Below, in pieces: positions 35,588 to 44,000 of a DNA stretch of 44,732 nt; position 1 is the stretch's first letter; each line of letters opens with the position of its first letter. Origin of the DNA: CAZPDM01 sp964585305 (GTDB lineage: Bacteria; Planctomycetota; Uabimicrobiia; Uabimicrobiales; JABWCH01); the NCBI GenBank assembly GCA_964585305.1, contig CAZPDM010000028.1:1-44732 (forward strand), in the 5' to 3' direction. The position numbers and the translations under genes were made by a program. Under the pieces are notes generated by a model. That model made no database searches. It was not told the origin of the DNA and saw nothing but the letters and a program-made list of their open reading frames with translations.

Positions 35588-36832
35588 CTATTCTTTTCTT
35601 CTTCTTAATGGCTTTAAAGATTTGCTTCTTTCGATTGTTACTGTTTTACATTCCATATTTTTTGTACGTATTTTAGTAATATCTCTTAAACTGAATATTT
35701 TTGATCCTTTTTCATCTATTTTTGAAGCCAATTCTCCACTTTTTACTAAACTTTCTATATCGCCTTCTTCTTGTTGTAGTAGTTTCATTGTTTCAGAAAA
35801 ACTTACCCATTTCTCATCATTACCTTGATAGTCTGGAAATGAAGAAATTTCAAATGGGGTAGGATTAGAAGTTGTTATTTGTGATTGTGGAGGAGGAATT
35901 GTAGAAGGCTTGAGTGGAACAATTTTAGGTAAAGAAGGCAATATACTAGAACGTTGAGAAACTGTTGCTTGCAAGGTAGGAATGGGTTGAGTTGGATTTT
36001 GGGCAATATTAGTTTGTAAAGTAGGTGATATTACTTGAGAAGATTGTTGTGGTTGTAAAGATTGCTGAATTTGCAAAGATGGTTGTATTTGAGGGGAAGA
36101 TTGTTGAGTTTGAGGAGGAAATTGGGTGGGAGATGGTTGTGTTGGTCCAGTAGGGAGAATTGTTTTATTTATAGATGATAATATTTGTTCTGTATTTATT
36201 TTTTTAGTTGGAGCTAAATCTTTGCTTTTCTCAATAGCAATTTCTTTTTGGCTTTTAATGGAATCCTCAGGAAAATCTGTATCATCAAAAAAATCTGGGG
36301 CAACACGATCGAGATTTAGAGGTAAAATAGTTGTACCAGCAATATCCTCTATTTTTTTGCGAATTGGAGTTGAATCTTTTTTATCTAAATCTTTCTTTAA
36401 TGATTCTTGAGTTTTTTGTTTTTGTTCTAATTCTTTTTTATATTGATCGTTTTCATTAGATAAGTCTTGATTCTTTTGCTGAACTTGTTGTAATTCTTTA
36501 GATAACTCTTGGTTTTGTTGCTGAATGCGTAACAACTCGCTTTTAATACTTTCTGAAGATTCATTAGAAGTATTTGAAAAATTTCCTTGTTTTAAGGAAT
36601 TGTTTAAACGATCATTCTCTTTTCTCAACGTAGCTACCATCCCTCGAAATAATGCCAATTCTCTTATCTCTTCGCTAAGACTTGCAGTTATAATTTTAAC
36701 TTGACTGATTTCCAGTTGCAAAGCTTGTGGTAACGGATTTTCCGGCCAGCTTTGAACCAATTGTTTACTTAAATTTTCTAAGGATGCAATATGTTTTTGA
36801 AGTTTTGATATAAGAGGATCAGTCATGCCCAT
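35588..36832 (-). CDS. Coiled-coil, Pro/Gln-rich protein with C-terminal excisionase-like helix-turn-helix
   Basis: The product has 414 residues. Residues 1-155 are heptad-rich coiled coil (LRKENDRLNN, QQNQELSKELQQVQQKNQDL). Residues 155-335 are low-complexity and rich in Pro, Gln, Ser and Thr (QPSPTQFPPQTQQSSPQIQ). Residues 345-395 look like a MerR/excisionase-type helix-turn-helix: WVSFSETMKLLQQEEGDIES followed by LVKSGEL and a short wing with SLRDI. The basic tail is KPLRRRKE. The start could be either of two ATGs six bases apart (36832 or 36826). It lies between the GldFG-like gene and lpxH on the same strand. The architecture suggests an oligomeric DNA- or nucleoid-associated scaffold, but I recognise no named family. 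Confidence 0.7.
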   Translation of the reverse strand: MGMTDPLISKLQKHIASLENLSKQLVQSWPENPLPQALQLEISQVKIITASLSEEIRELALFRGMVATLRKENDRLNNSLKQGNFSNTSNESSESIKSELLRIQQQNQELSKELQQVQQKNQDLSNENDQYKKELEQKQKTQESLKKDLDKKDSTPIRKKIEDIAGTTILPLNLDRVAPDFFDDTDFPEDSIKSQKEIAIEKSKDLAPTKKINTEQILSSINKTILPTGPTQPSPTQFPPQTQQSSPQIQPSLQIQQSLQPQQSSQVISPTLQTNIAQNPTQPIPTLQATVSQRSSILPSLPKIVPLKPSTIPPPQSQITTSNPTPFEISSFPDYQGNDEKWVSFSETMKLLQQEEGDIESLVKSGELASKIDEKGSKIFSLRDITKIRTKNMECKTVTIERSKSLKPLRRRKE

Positions 36833-36864
36833 GCTATTTCATGGCTATCAAAAAAAGCCATGCC

Positions 36865-37584
36865 TCATATTTTATATTCTTGAAAATTAAAATTTAAACC
36901 ATCCCATTCCAAATATCGAAATACATTATCAATACATTCTGGTAAGATAAATAAAATTTCTTTATTCCATGGCAATTCAATTTTTTTGCCATAATGAATA
37001 TGTCCACAAATTATAATCTCTGATTGATGAATCTTCAAGAGATTATGTATATTTTCCATATCAAATTTTAAAATAAAATTATTTCTTTTTTGTGTACAAG
37101 ATTGGCTTATCTTACGCAATTTGCGACCAATATAAATACATAGAAAAGTTGGTAAAAATTTTGCCGCATAATAAACCCAAGCCTGTCTAGAAAGTGATCG
37201 GATGCGTTGATATTTTATATCTTGTGTATAAAAACTATCTCCATGATATAAACAAATCCTTTTATTTTCTAATTCAATAACAGTTCCCTCTTTCGCGACT
37301 TTTCCACCTATTTTTTCCCAGAATTTTGGAAATAAAAAATCTCTATTTCCTGGCAAAAAATAGATAGAAATATGTTGACTGATTTTCAACATTCCTTCTA
37401 TCATCGTTTTCATTACTGGTATTTTAAACTGAGCATTCCCAGCCCAAAAATTAAAAAGATCTCCTAAAATATAGACTTGCACCTTGCGTTGCTGACAATA
37501 TTGTAAAAATGCCAAAAAATTTTTGACGCGCTCTATATCTGTAATATCTATATGAAGATCGGAAATAAAAATAATAGGATTCAT
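36865..37584 (-). CDS. lpxH: UDP-2,3-diacylglucosamine diphosphatase (LpxH family)
   Basis: LpxH hydrolyses UDP-2,3-diacylglucosamine to lipid X and UMP in lipid A synthesis, at the cytoplasmic face of the inner membrane. This 239-residue protein has the calcineurin-like motifs in LpxH form: FISDLHI, LGDLFNFWAGN, LPGNRDFLF (the NRDF variant is typical of LpxH), LYHGDSF, and GHIHYGKKIELPW. Length fits the family (about 240). AGGAAT precedes the ATG. The basic hydrophobic segment around residues 140-165 matches the membrane-association lid region. With lpxC nearby, two lipid A steps lie on this strand within 7 kb. Confidence 0.88.
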   Translation of the reverse strand: MNPIIFISDLHIDITDIERVKNFLAFLQYCQQRKVQVYILGDLFNFWAGNAQFKIPVMKTMIEGMLKISQHISIYFLPGNRDFLFPKFWEKIGGKVAKEGTVIELENKRICLYHGDSFYTQDIKYQRIRSLSRQAWVYYAAKFLPTFLCIYIGRKLRKISQSCTQKRNNFILKFDMENIHNLLKIHQSEIIICGHIHYGKKIELPWNKEILFILPECIDNVFRYLEWDGLNFNFQEYKI

Positions 37585-37747
37585 ACAATTCCTACAAGAT
37601 TGATATTATAAATATACCCAAGTTGCTAGTTCAATAAAATTACTAACATATTGATTGAAAAAAGATAAAAGAAATTAGATAAAAAAAATAAAATTAATTG
37701 GAAAAAAAATAAAAGAATCCATAACATAAAGTAAAAAATAATTAAGG

Positions 37748-37891
37748 ATGATGTTATGGAGAAATGAGATAGAATATTGTTTAGCAAAGAATGCAATTGT
37801 TCTAGGTGATAAAGGATATGCATCAAGAAAAGATGAACTAGTACCTCCAGCCATTTATTTATGGCGGAGAGTATGTCAGCATATAAGATAG
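37748..37891 (+). pseudogene. Probable transposase scrap (IS4/IS5-type DDE, short)
   Basis: A 46-codon plus-strand frame contains NAIVLGDKGYASRKDE. This resembles the middle DDE block of IS4/IS5-family transposases, where the usual form is vl-D-kGY. Nothing else of a transposase is recognisable around it, and no terminal inverted repeats are visible. It lies in a 373-base gap between two minus-strand genes. A short hairpin with a one-base bulge (37845-37869) overlaps its end. It is most likely a decayed insertion-sequence remnant; the match is short, so chance cannot be excluded. Confidence 0.4.
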
Positions 37892-37892
37892 G

Positions 37893-37937
37893 AAAATATT
37901 TGTTCTACAAAACAAAAAAAATAAGAACAAATATTTT
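37893..37937. terminator. Inverted repeat after the ParA-pair operon
   Basis: AAAATATTTGTTCT and AGAACAAATATTTT (14 bp, perfect) flank a 17-base A-rich loop, 21 bases beyond the stop of the minus-strand coiled-coil gene. Ts in the 3' arm on the minus strand make it terminator-like. Confidence 0.6.
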
Positions 37938-37957
37938 TCCTAAAATAATAATAAAAC

Positions 37958-38617
37958 TTATATGGGAGAAGCTGTTTTTAAAAATAATAAAAAAAGAGCA
38001 GCAATAATTACAAATATCCAAAAAATAATATTACCTTGTTTTTCATGAATACGCTGTTCTTTAAAAAAGAACTCTAGCGTATTTTTTAAATCTTTAATAT
38101 TATTTTCAACATTAGTATTCGTAAGGATAATCTTTTCAGAACTATTCAGTATAGTGGAAAAAATACGTTCTTGTTGCGATAACAAACTGTTCATTTGAAC
38201 ATTATTTAGAGAGATTTCTTTTGGTAAATCCTGTTGCTTGATTAAAAATTGTTGTAAATAGATTAAACGTTGTTCGAGTTGTTGTATAGTATACTGCATT
38301 TGTAATTGGGATTCCATCTGTTTTTCTAACAAAACTTTATTATTTTTATTTTCTTCAGAAATAATAGATAGAAGTTGACCTTTATCTTTTTCAACTAAGG
38401 ATTCCGATAAAAGTCTTATTTTTTCATTAGTTTCTTCTAATTGAGCAACTATTTGTCGAGAAATGGCAGATTGTTCATTAACAATCCGATGAAAGGGAGA
38501 AAGATCTATATCCCAAGCACTATTAGGAGCATTTTCATAGTTAGTTTTTGCTTCTTCCCGAGTGATGGGTAAATTTGCTGGCGCACTTTTTTGAAAACCA
38601 GAAAATTCTTTAGACAC
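37958..38617 (-). CDS. Tail-anchored coiled-coil protein, partner of the ParA-type ATPase
   Basis: The product has about 219 residues. A GTG at 38617 is chosen because GGAG lies 7 bases before it; a TTG two codons upstream would sit only one base after that site. The frame overlaps the end of the ParA-type gene by 8 bases, so translation is coupled. The N-terminal 50 residues look disordered. Residues about 50-185 are a long coiled coil rich in Gln, Glu and Leu (LEETNEKIRLLSESLVEKDK). One C-terminal TM helix (IIFWIFVIIAALFLLFL) leaves only a short tail outside, so the bulk faces the cytoplasm. There is no ParB or helix-turn-helix motif. It could be a membrane receptor or cargo adaptor for the ATPase; no family is recognised. 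Confidence 0.75.
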   Translation of the reverse strand: MSKEFSGFQKSAPANLPITREEAKTNYENAPNSAWDIDLSPFHRIVNEQSAISRQIVAQLEETNEKIRLLSESLVEKDKGQLLSIISEENKNNKVLLEKQMESQLQMQYTIQQLEQRLIYLQQFLIKQQDLPKEISLNNVQMNSLLSQQERIFSTILNSSEKIILTNTNVENNIKDLKNTLEFFFKEQRIHEKQGNIIFWIFVIIAALFLLFLKTASPI

Positions 38618-39656
38618 TGGCAATCTCCGAGCTTTTACGCATACGACTAGTATTTAAAAAAGGACATAATCCTAATATTTCACCAACTAAATTTCTTATC
38701 TGCTTTGCTCCAGGGCAAGAACGATCGTATTGAAAAATAGGCATTCCTGCTGCACTTGAGCGAGAAATTTTACTATTATAAGGAATACAGGTTGAACAAA
38801 GATATTGTGGATAGTACTGCTCCAAATTTTTTTTACTTGCTTTACAAAGCACTTCATTGTTTCTATATTGATTGATAAAAATACGAATTTTATCTAAAAT
38901 TCTATTTTGCTGAGATTGATAAATATTTCCGTACATCATATAAGCCTTTTCCATCCGAGCTAATTCTTCCATAAGCAAGGATAGACCATCAAAGGAAAGA
39001 TAATCTGGTAAAACTGGAACGAGAAGATCGTCCGCAGCCAAAATTGCACTTTTATTTAAGAAAGTAATATTAGGATGAGAATCCATAACAATTAGTTTAT
39101 AATCTTTTAATTGTAATTGAGAAAATGCTGCCGCTAGCATAAATTCTTTCATCTCTTGATTTGGAACTCTACTTTCAATTACAGAAAGTTTTAAACTGGC
39201 AGGGATAATATCTAATGTTGGCATTTTGCTTGGTTTAATTACCTCATTGATATTTTTATTCTCAATTAAAACTTCATAAATAGATGGCTCTTTATTACTT
39301 TCTTCAAACCCTAAGCATTTTGTCATGTGTTGTTGAGCATCAAGATCGATTGCTAAAACATGAACACCTAATTCAGCAACTGCATAAGCATACGATGCAG
39401 AAATAGTACTTTTCCCAGTTCCACCTTTAAAATTTAGAAACAGTTGGACACGTCGCTTATCTAATAATGGCGGCATTTTCAATTTTGCTCGGTAAGAAAT
39501 AATATCTTCTACTGTATAATATCGATGCTGAATTTTTCCTCGAGCACAACGTCGGGCAGCAGGTATTTTTTTCTCAGCTTCTAATTTTAAAAGATAGTTT
39601 TTAGAAATTCCTAAAGCCTGTGCAAATTCTTTAGCAGAATAATGCTTTTCTTCCAT
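38610..39656 (-). CDS. ParA/MinD-type ATPase with N-terminal DNA-binding (MerR-like) domain
   Basis: The product has 348 residues. Residues 1-60 form a MerR/excisionase-like helix-turn-helix (YSAKEFAQALGISKNYLLKL, then a basic wing and YYTVEDI). Residues 70-320 are a ParA-type ATPase: deviant Walker A FKGGTGKST (75-83), VLAIDLDAQQHMTKCLG (Walker A'), IVMDSHPN (Walker B) and DDLLVPVLPDYLSFDGL. Such ATPases form ATP-dependent gradients on DNA or membrane to place plasmids, chromosomes or protein cargo. The window has no parB. The next gene overlaps by 8 bases and encodes a tail-anchored coiled coil, a possible replacement partner. GGAG lies about 12 bases before the ATG. The DNA-binding head may repress its own promoter, as in plasmid ParA proteins. 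Confidence 0.9.
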   Translation of the reverse strand: MEEKHYSAKEFAQALGISKNYLLKLEAEKKIPAARRCARGKIQHRYYTVEDIISYRAKLKMPPLLDKRRVQLFLNFKGGTGKSTISASYAYAVAELGVHVLAIDLDAQQHMTKCLGFEESNKEPSIYEVLIENKNINEVIKPSKMPTLDIIPASLKLSVIESRVPNQEMKEFMLAAAFSQLQLKDYKLIVMDSHPNITFLNKSAILAADDLLVPVLPDYLSFDGLSLLMEELARMEKAYMMYGNIYQSQQNRILDKIRIFINQYRNNEVLCKASKKNLEQYYPQYLCSTCIPYNSKISRSSAAGMPIFQYDRSCPGAKQIRNLVGEILGLCPFLNTSRMRKSSEIASV

Positions 39657-39818
39657 AATATCTATTCTCCGAGATTAGAGTTTTCTTTTTTTTTTATAAA
39701 AAATTGGCTGGGACTAGGAAAAGAACATAAATTTTACTTTAAACATGTTTTTTAAAAAAAGTAAGTATTTTTTTTATTTAAGATAAAAAATGATATATAT
39801 TACGCTGAAATAGCTAGC

Positions 39819-39853
39819 TCAAATATATTTTTTTTTGAATCAAATATATTTTT
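39819..39853. promoter_or_regulatory. Pair of 14-bp direct repeats in the parA/tRNA divergent region
   Basis: TCAAATATATTTTT occurs at 39819-39832 and again at 39840-39853, 21 bases apart (two DNA turns), with a TTTGA-A-TCAAA palindrome at the second junction. This lies within the 358-base A+T-rich spacer (39657-40014) that otherwise holds only the tRNA promoter. It could be an operator for the helix-turn-helix of the adjacent ParA-type protein; in such A+T-rich DNA chance is also possible. Confidence 0.35.
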
Positions 39854-39969
39854 ATATAACTTTATCCATTTTAAGATACTTCTTTTCTTTTGTCAAGACA
39901 TTTTCCCTTCCTTTAAAAGCAAGCAAATACTCAATAAAAAAATATTTTTGGAAAATTTACAAAAAATGC

Positions 39970-39997
39970 TTGACAAAAAAAAAAAATGTGATATAAT
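39970..39997 (+). promoter_or_regulatory. Consensus sigma-70-type promoter of the tRNA-Phe cluster
   Basis: TTGACA (39970-39975) and TATAAT (39992-39997) both match consensus perfectly, with a 16-base spacer made almost entirely of A. The predicted start is about 10 bases before the first tRNA. Confidence 0.92.
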
Positions 39998-40014
39998 CTA
40001 CCTCGAAAATAGAC

Positions 40015-40069
40015 GGGTAGGTAGCTCAGTCGGTAGAGCGACAGACTGAAAATCTGTGCGTCGCTGGTT
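40015..40069 (+). tRNA. tRNA-Phe (GAA), first copy, cut by the assembly gap
   Basis: GGGTAGGTAGCTCAGTCGGT is followed by the anticodon stem-loop ACAGA-CTGAAAA-TCTGT (anticodon GAA). The T-arm and 3' acceptor strand fall in the N run. All visible bases equal the complete copy at 40279. Confidence 0.93.
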
Positions 40070-40169
40070 NNNNNNNNNNNNNNNNNNNNNNNNNNNNNNN
40101 NNNNNNNNNNNNNNNNNNNNNNNNNNNNNNNNNNNNNNNNNNNNNNNNNNNNNNNNNNNNNNNNNNNNN
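40070..40169. other. Assembly gap (100 Ns)
   Basis: Exactly 100 Ns, a conventional placeholder for unknown length, sits inside the tRNA-Phe repeat. The gap is probably caused by identical tandem copies, so the true copy number is unknown. Confidence 0.99.
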
Positions 40170-40223
40170 TAGAGCGACAGACTGAAAATCTGTGCGTCGC
40201 TGGTTCAATTCCGGCCCTGCCCA
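40170..40223 (+). tRNA. tRNA-Phe (GAA), copy after the gap, 5' end missing
   Basis: The sequence from the D-arm to the discriminator base is identical to the copy at 40279 (anticodon GAA; 3' end CCTGCCC then A, no encoded CCA). The first 19 bases lie in the N run. Confidence 0.93.
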
Positions 40224-40278
40224 TCTGACAAAAAAAGAAATATGGTTAGGAATTCTTTTTTTGATACTCCTCCTACCT

Positions 40279-40351
40279 GGGTAGGTAGCTCAGTCGGTAG
40301 AGCGACAGACTGAAAATCTGTGCGTCGCTGGTTCAATTCCGGCCCTGCCCA
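40279..40351 (+). tRNA. tRNA-Phe (GAA), complete
   Basis: The complete 73-base tRNA has acceptor stem GGGTAGG/CCTGCCC (one U-G pair), anticodon stem ACAGA/TCTGT with loop CTGAAAA giving anticodon GAA, T-loop GGTTCAATTCC, and discriminator A. No CCA is encoded, so CCA must be added enzymatically. Confidence 0.96.
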
Positions 40352-40357
40352 TAAAAA

Positions 40358-40386
40358 TAAAAAGACTCATTATTGAGTCTTTTTTT
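40358..40386 (+). terminator. Rho-independent terminator of the tRNA-Phe cluster
   Basis: AAGACTCA/TGAGTCTT stem with a short loop is preceded by A-run and followed by seven Ts, 6 bases after the last tRNA. Confidence 0.92.
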
Positions 40387-40402
40387 ATTTGGATAAAAAA
40401 AC

Positions 40403-40431
40403 TTGACATCATAAAATTGAAAAGATATGAT
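40403..40431 (+). promoter_or_regulatory. Sigma-70-type promoter of the OsmC-family gene
   Basis: TTGACA (40403-40408) and TATGAT (40426-40431) with a 17-base spacer. The predicted start near 40438 gives a roughly 40-base leader to the ATG at 40480. Confidence 0.8.
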
Positions 40432-40479
40432 AAATAAGTCGTTATGAAGAACTTTTTTCTATTTTCAGGAAGTCTTGAT

Positions 40480-41019
40480 ATGGCAAGAAAAAATAATGTT
40501 GATATTCAACAAATTGCAGATTTTGCCGAAAAGATAAAAAAAAATCCTCAAACTGCTGAACAAAAGCTAGTAGTAGAAGGCGAATGGTCTCTGAAAGATG
40601 AAAGTTTTTCTTATAGTGCTCTTATTACTTACGGGCCAGAAAATAAAACAACTACATTCAAAATGGATCATGCGATTTTTGCTGGTGGAGGAGGAAATTT
40701 ACCAGCACCTTTGCAATTTGGTTACTTTTGGATTGCATCTTGTACAGCAGGGACTTTTGCTATAGTTTCTGCCTTAATGGGAATTGAATTAAAAAAACTT
40801 AAGACAAAAGCAGAAGTAGGATTAGATTGGACTCAAGTATTTGGAGTTGCTCCTAAGCCCATAATTACAGGTGTAAAACTTACTTTTGAAATAGAAAGTA
40901 ATGCTTCCGAAGAAAAACTCAAACAAGTAGAAAAAGCAGTATTAGAAAACTGTCCAGCAGTTTATACACTAAAGAATCCAATTCCAGTAGAATCAAAATT
41001 AGTTATTTTAAAGAAATAA
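40480..41019 (+). CDS. OsmC/Ohr-family protein
   Basis: The product has 179 residues. The ATG at 40480 is preferred because AGGAAG lies 7 bases before it; an upstream in-frame ATG at 40444 would start almost at the transcription start. The fold markers are an N-terminal strand pair (LVVEGEWSLKDE), the loop with a Gly-rich stretch before LPAPLQFGYFWIASCTAG, where Cys lies on the central helix, and ENCPAVYTLKNPI near the end carrying the second Cys. Members reduce organic hydroperoxides with these two cysteines, in the cytosol. It has its own promoter and is followed by a strong hairpin. Which peroxides it uses, or whether it has another OsmC-type role, cannot be told. Confidence 0.85.
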   Translation: MARKNNVDIQQIADFAEKIKKNPQTAEQKLVVEGEWSLKDESFSYSALITYGPENKTTTFKMDHAIFAGGGGNLPAPLQFGYFWIASCTAGTFAIVSALMGIELKKLKTKAEVGLDWTQVFGVAPKPIITGVKLTFEIESNASEEKLKQVEKAVLENCPAVYTLKNPIPVESKLVILKK

Positions 41020-41027
41020 ATATGCAA

Positions 41028-41054
41028 AGCACGCGCAACTTTATTGCGCGTGCT
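41028..41054. terminator. Strong hairpin after the OsmC-family gene
   Basis: An 11-bp stem AGCACGCGCAA/TTGCGCGTGCT with a short loop lies 8 bases after the stop, notably G+C-rich for this DNA. Only a weak T-rich tail follows (ATTTCTATAT). Confidence 0.65.
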
Positions 41055-41078
41055 ATTTCTATATAAAGAAACTATTCA

Positions 41079-44000
41079 ATGAACCGAACAATTCAAATAT
41101 CAAATATAGATCAAAAAGAAAATACTCTTTCTTCTCTTTTACAAAAAGAGTTTGGGACTATATGGCAATGGATATATTATAGTATCTCTTCTAGTATGCT
41201 TAAGATAAATGAAATTTCTTTATCTTTAGAATTATTATGGATAGTCAATGCTCATGGAAAAAACCTTGAAGCTCTTGAACAACGTTGTATCCAAGCAGAA
41301 ATTATCCATCGTGAAATATGGTATTATACTTTACGATTTTGGAATTCATTTAAAACTAATTTTTCTTTTGAAAATCAGCAAATCCAAGCAAGCATAAAGA
41401 AATATGAAAACCTATACTCCGAATTTATTCAATATATTTCTCAATTGCCAGAGTCTGAAATTATAACTTTTTGCCCAATAAATTCTCAATATTTTGGACA
41501 GACTTCCCATTTTATTAAATTAGGACAAGAGTTATTAGAAGAATGCCTTGCAATGCAAAAATATTTAGAAAATTCAAAATCTAATTATCTTAGCAATACA
41601 ATTACTTCACAAATATTTATAAAAAATATCGGAAATTTTTCTCAAAATATCAATGAAATTTTACAAAGGATCAAACGACCTTATCTTAAACAAATTATTC
41701 TTCCTCAAGATTGTCTAAGCATGTTTTTGCAAAACATCTATAACTTTTCTGAAAGTAGCTTAAATTTTCTATCTTTATTTTCAGAAGCAAAATTATGGAA
41801 TCATATTGCCAACCTGATGAAAATTATTCAACAATACTATCCAAAGCTATTTGAAGGTACTCAAAATTTAGCACAAACTCATCCAATTTTTTATCTTCCT
41901 ATTTTTCCCCAGGAAATATCTTCTGTTGAACAAAATTTTACTGTTTTTCAAAAAAATGAATATGGATTTATTCCCATAAAATGGGATTGTAAACCATTGA
42001 AATGGAATAAGACAGAGTGCCAAGCTATTCAAAGCCTAGTTAATTATTATATGCAACATCCCAATGAAAATATTTATACACAAATCTTATCCAAATTAGA
42101 AAAAATTCCTGATAAAATTAACTCTCTTATTCAACTTTTTATAGAGGTAAATCCTGATAAAAATTTGGTAGAATGGATTCAAGAATGGTGGGAAAAGACT
42201 TATCAAAGTGCTAATATTTCTGCAATGACTACTTTAGTAGAATCATTTAATATTCAAATTATTACCATTCAAAATATTAATGACTATTCTAAAGAAAAAG
42301 ATTTTATTAGAGAAGAATTCTTTTTTGGGGATAAAGAAAAAAATGTTGTAAAAAAAATTGGATGGTCATACCAAGACACTGTATTGCAAAAGGCTGTTTA
42401 TATTCATATAGTAGATAGTAACATGAAAATATTCGTTACATTGCAAAAACTTGAAGATTGGTTGTTAAAAACAACCCCGGAATTTTATATTCATTTTCGA
42501 AAAGAATTGCAACCTTTGCAATCTCCTAAATTTTGGTATCGCTGTCGTGAATACAGCAACTTTTGTGATGAAATACTGTTTCCGATTTTATCAGATATTA
42601 TTTCTGCTATGGATGATTATATCTATAAAAAAGAAAATACTGAAAATGTTTTTTCATATACTCAAAGTAGAAATATTCGTTGTGAATACGAAGTATTGCT
42701 AAATGAAATGAAAAAATCATTGCAGCAAGATCATTGGAATATTACAATTGTTGCAGGAGAAATGCCAACTCTAGAAGAAATTCAATCCATGCCATCATGG
42801 GAGAAAAAATGGTTTCAGTATGTAAGAGAAAAAAGTCAACTACTTCCTCAAAACTTAGCAAACCAAGTTCCTATTTTACACCACTATTCTCCGACTCATC
42901 TGCAACGCTACATTGCAACAGAAAATTGTTCAACAGAAGGGAATATGATTTATGTTAGAGAAATAGTACCTCCCATTCTTGAGCAAATGCTATTTTGGAA
43001 AAGTGAAATTGAAAGGATGCTGAAACAAAGTAAATATTTAGAAAGTGATAGACATTTGCTTAAGGAAGTATCAGAGCAAATAAGTTTTTGGAGTCAAGAC
43101 ATACAACACTACTGGCCAGAGCATCAGGAAAAACTTATTCGACAGCTAGAACAATGCATCCAATCTCTAACAAACTATATTTCTCATGAAGAAATATCTA
43201 AGATTCAAAACTCTTTGCTTATCAGCAAAGGATTTCCTATTTTGCTTCCCAAACCTAATATTATTGGAGAAAAATATCCCAGTTTGAGTATACCAAAAGA
43301 ACTGGCTAAAGCTAAAGTAGAATATTATTTTTCTGAACAGGAATACAAAACAATTCAAAAAATTAAAAAGTATGCTTTTAATTCTAGAGATGTTGAAATT
43401 ATTCTGAGCAATGGTCAACCTGATAAAGCATTACAATTATCTTGGCAATGGCTTAATGCTATGAAAATTTTTTTAGAAAAATTTCCAAACTTATTGCAAA
43501 GTATAAATGATGTTGAAAATAATAACAGCAAAGAAAAAGACAATAATCCTTTACTAAAAAAAACAGATATTCCATGTCAATTCTCTGAACTTGAAAAATT
43601 GTGGCCAAATATGCTGAGCAGCATTTCTCCTATGTCTGCAAAAGAATTCTACGAAAATTTTATCTCACAAAATAATCAACAAGAAATTCCCAAATTTGAA
43701 CTATTGATCAAAATCATGCAATTCAGCGATACTCTAAGCATGATATTTTATCCAGAGGCTTCAGAATTACAAAAAGTTTCAACAGATATTGCTTATTTTT
43801 TATCCGATCGTAATATATCTATTCAACCAATAGATTTAAAAGAAGTACCTTTAGAAACAAAAATAATTTTCATCTTACACCCTACAGAAGAAGCAGTTGC
43901 TATTGGAAAAAGGCGTATCTTAAATTATAGTGATGAGGCAATTGTTCTTCAGGGAATTTGTAAAAGTGATTATGAAGAGATACGCTGGGATTCCAAAGAA

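Noticed and set aside
37626..37826. Minus-strand 66-codon frame, Leu/Ile/Phe-rich, looking like a small membrane protein
   Set aside because: It is made of A+T-rich low-complexity DNA, has no ribosome site, and overlaps the more convincing transposase-like frame on the other strand.
40070..40223. Possible CRISPR or other repeat array, as the same block recurs around the gap
   Set aside because: The repeated unit is a tRNA-Phe gene with cloverleaf pairing, not a repeat-spacer array.
40026..40224. Minus-strand frames reading MGRAGIEPATHRFSVCRS across the gap
   Set aside because: This is the well-known false translation of tRNA genes on the opposite strand, and part of it is Ns.
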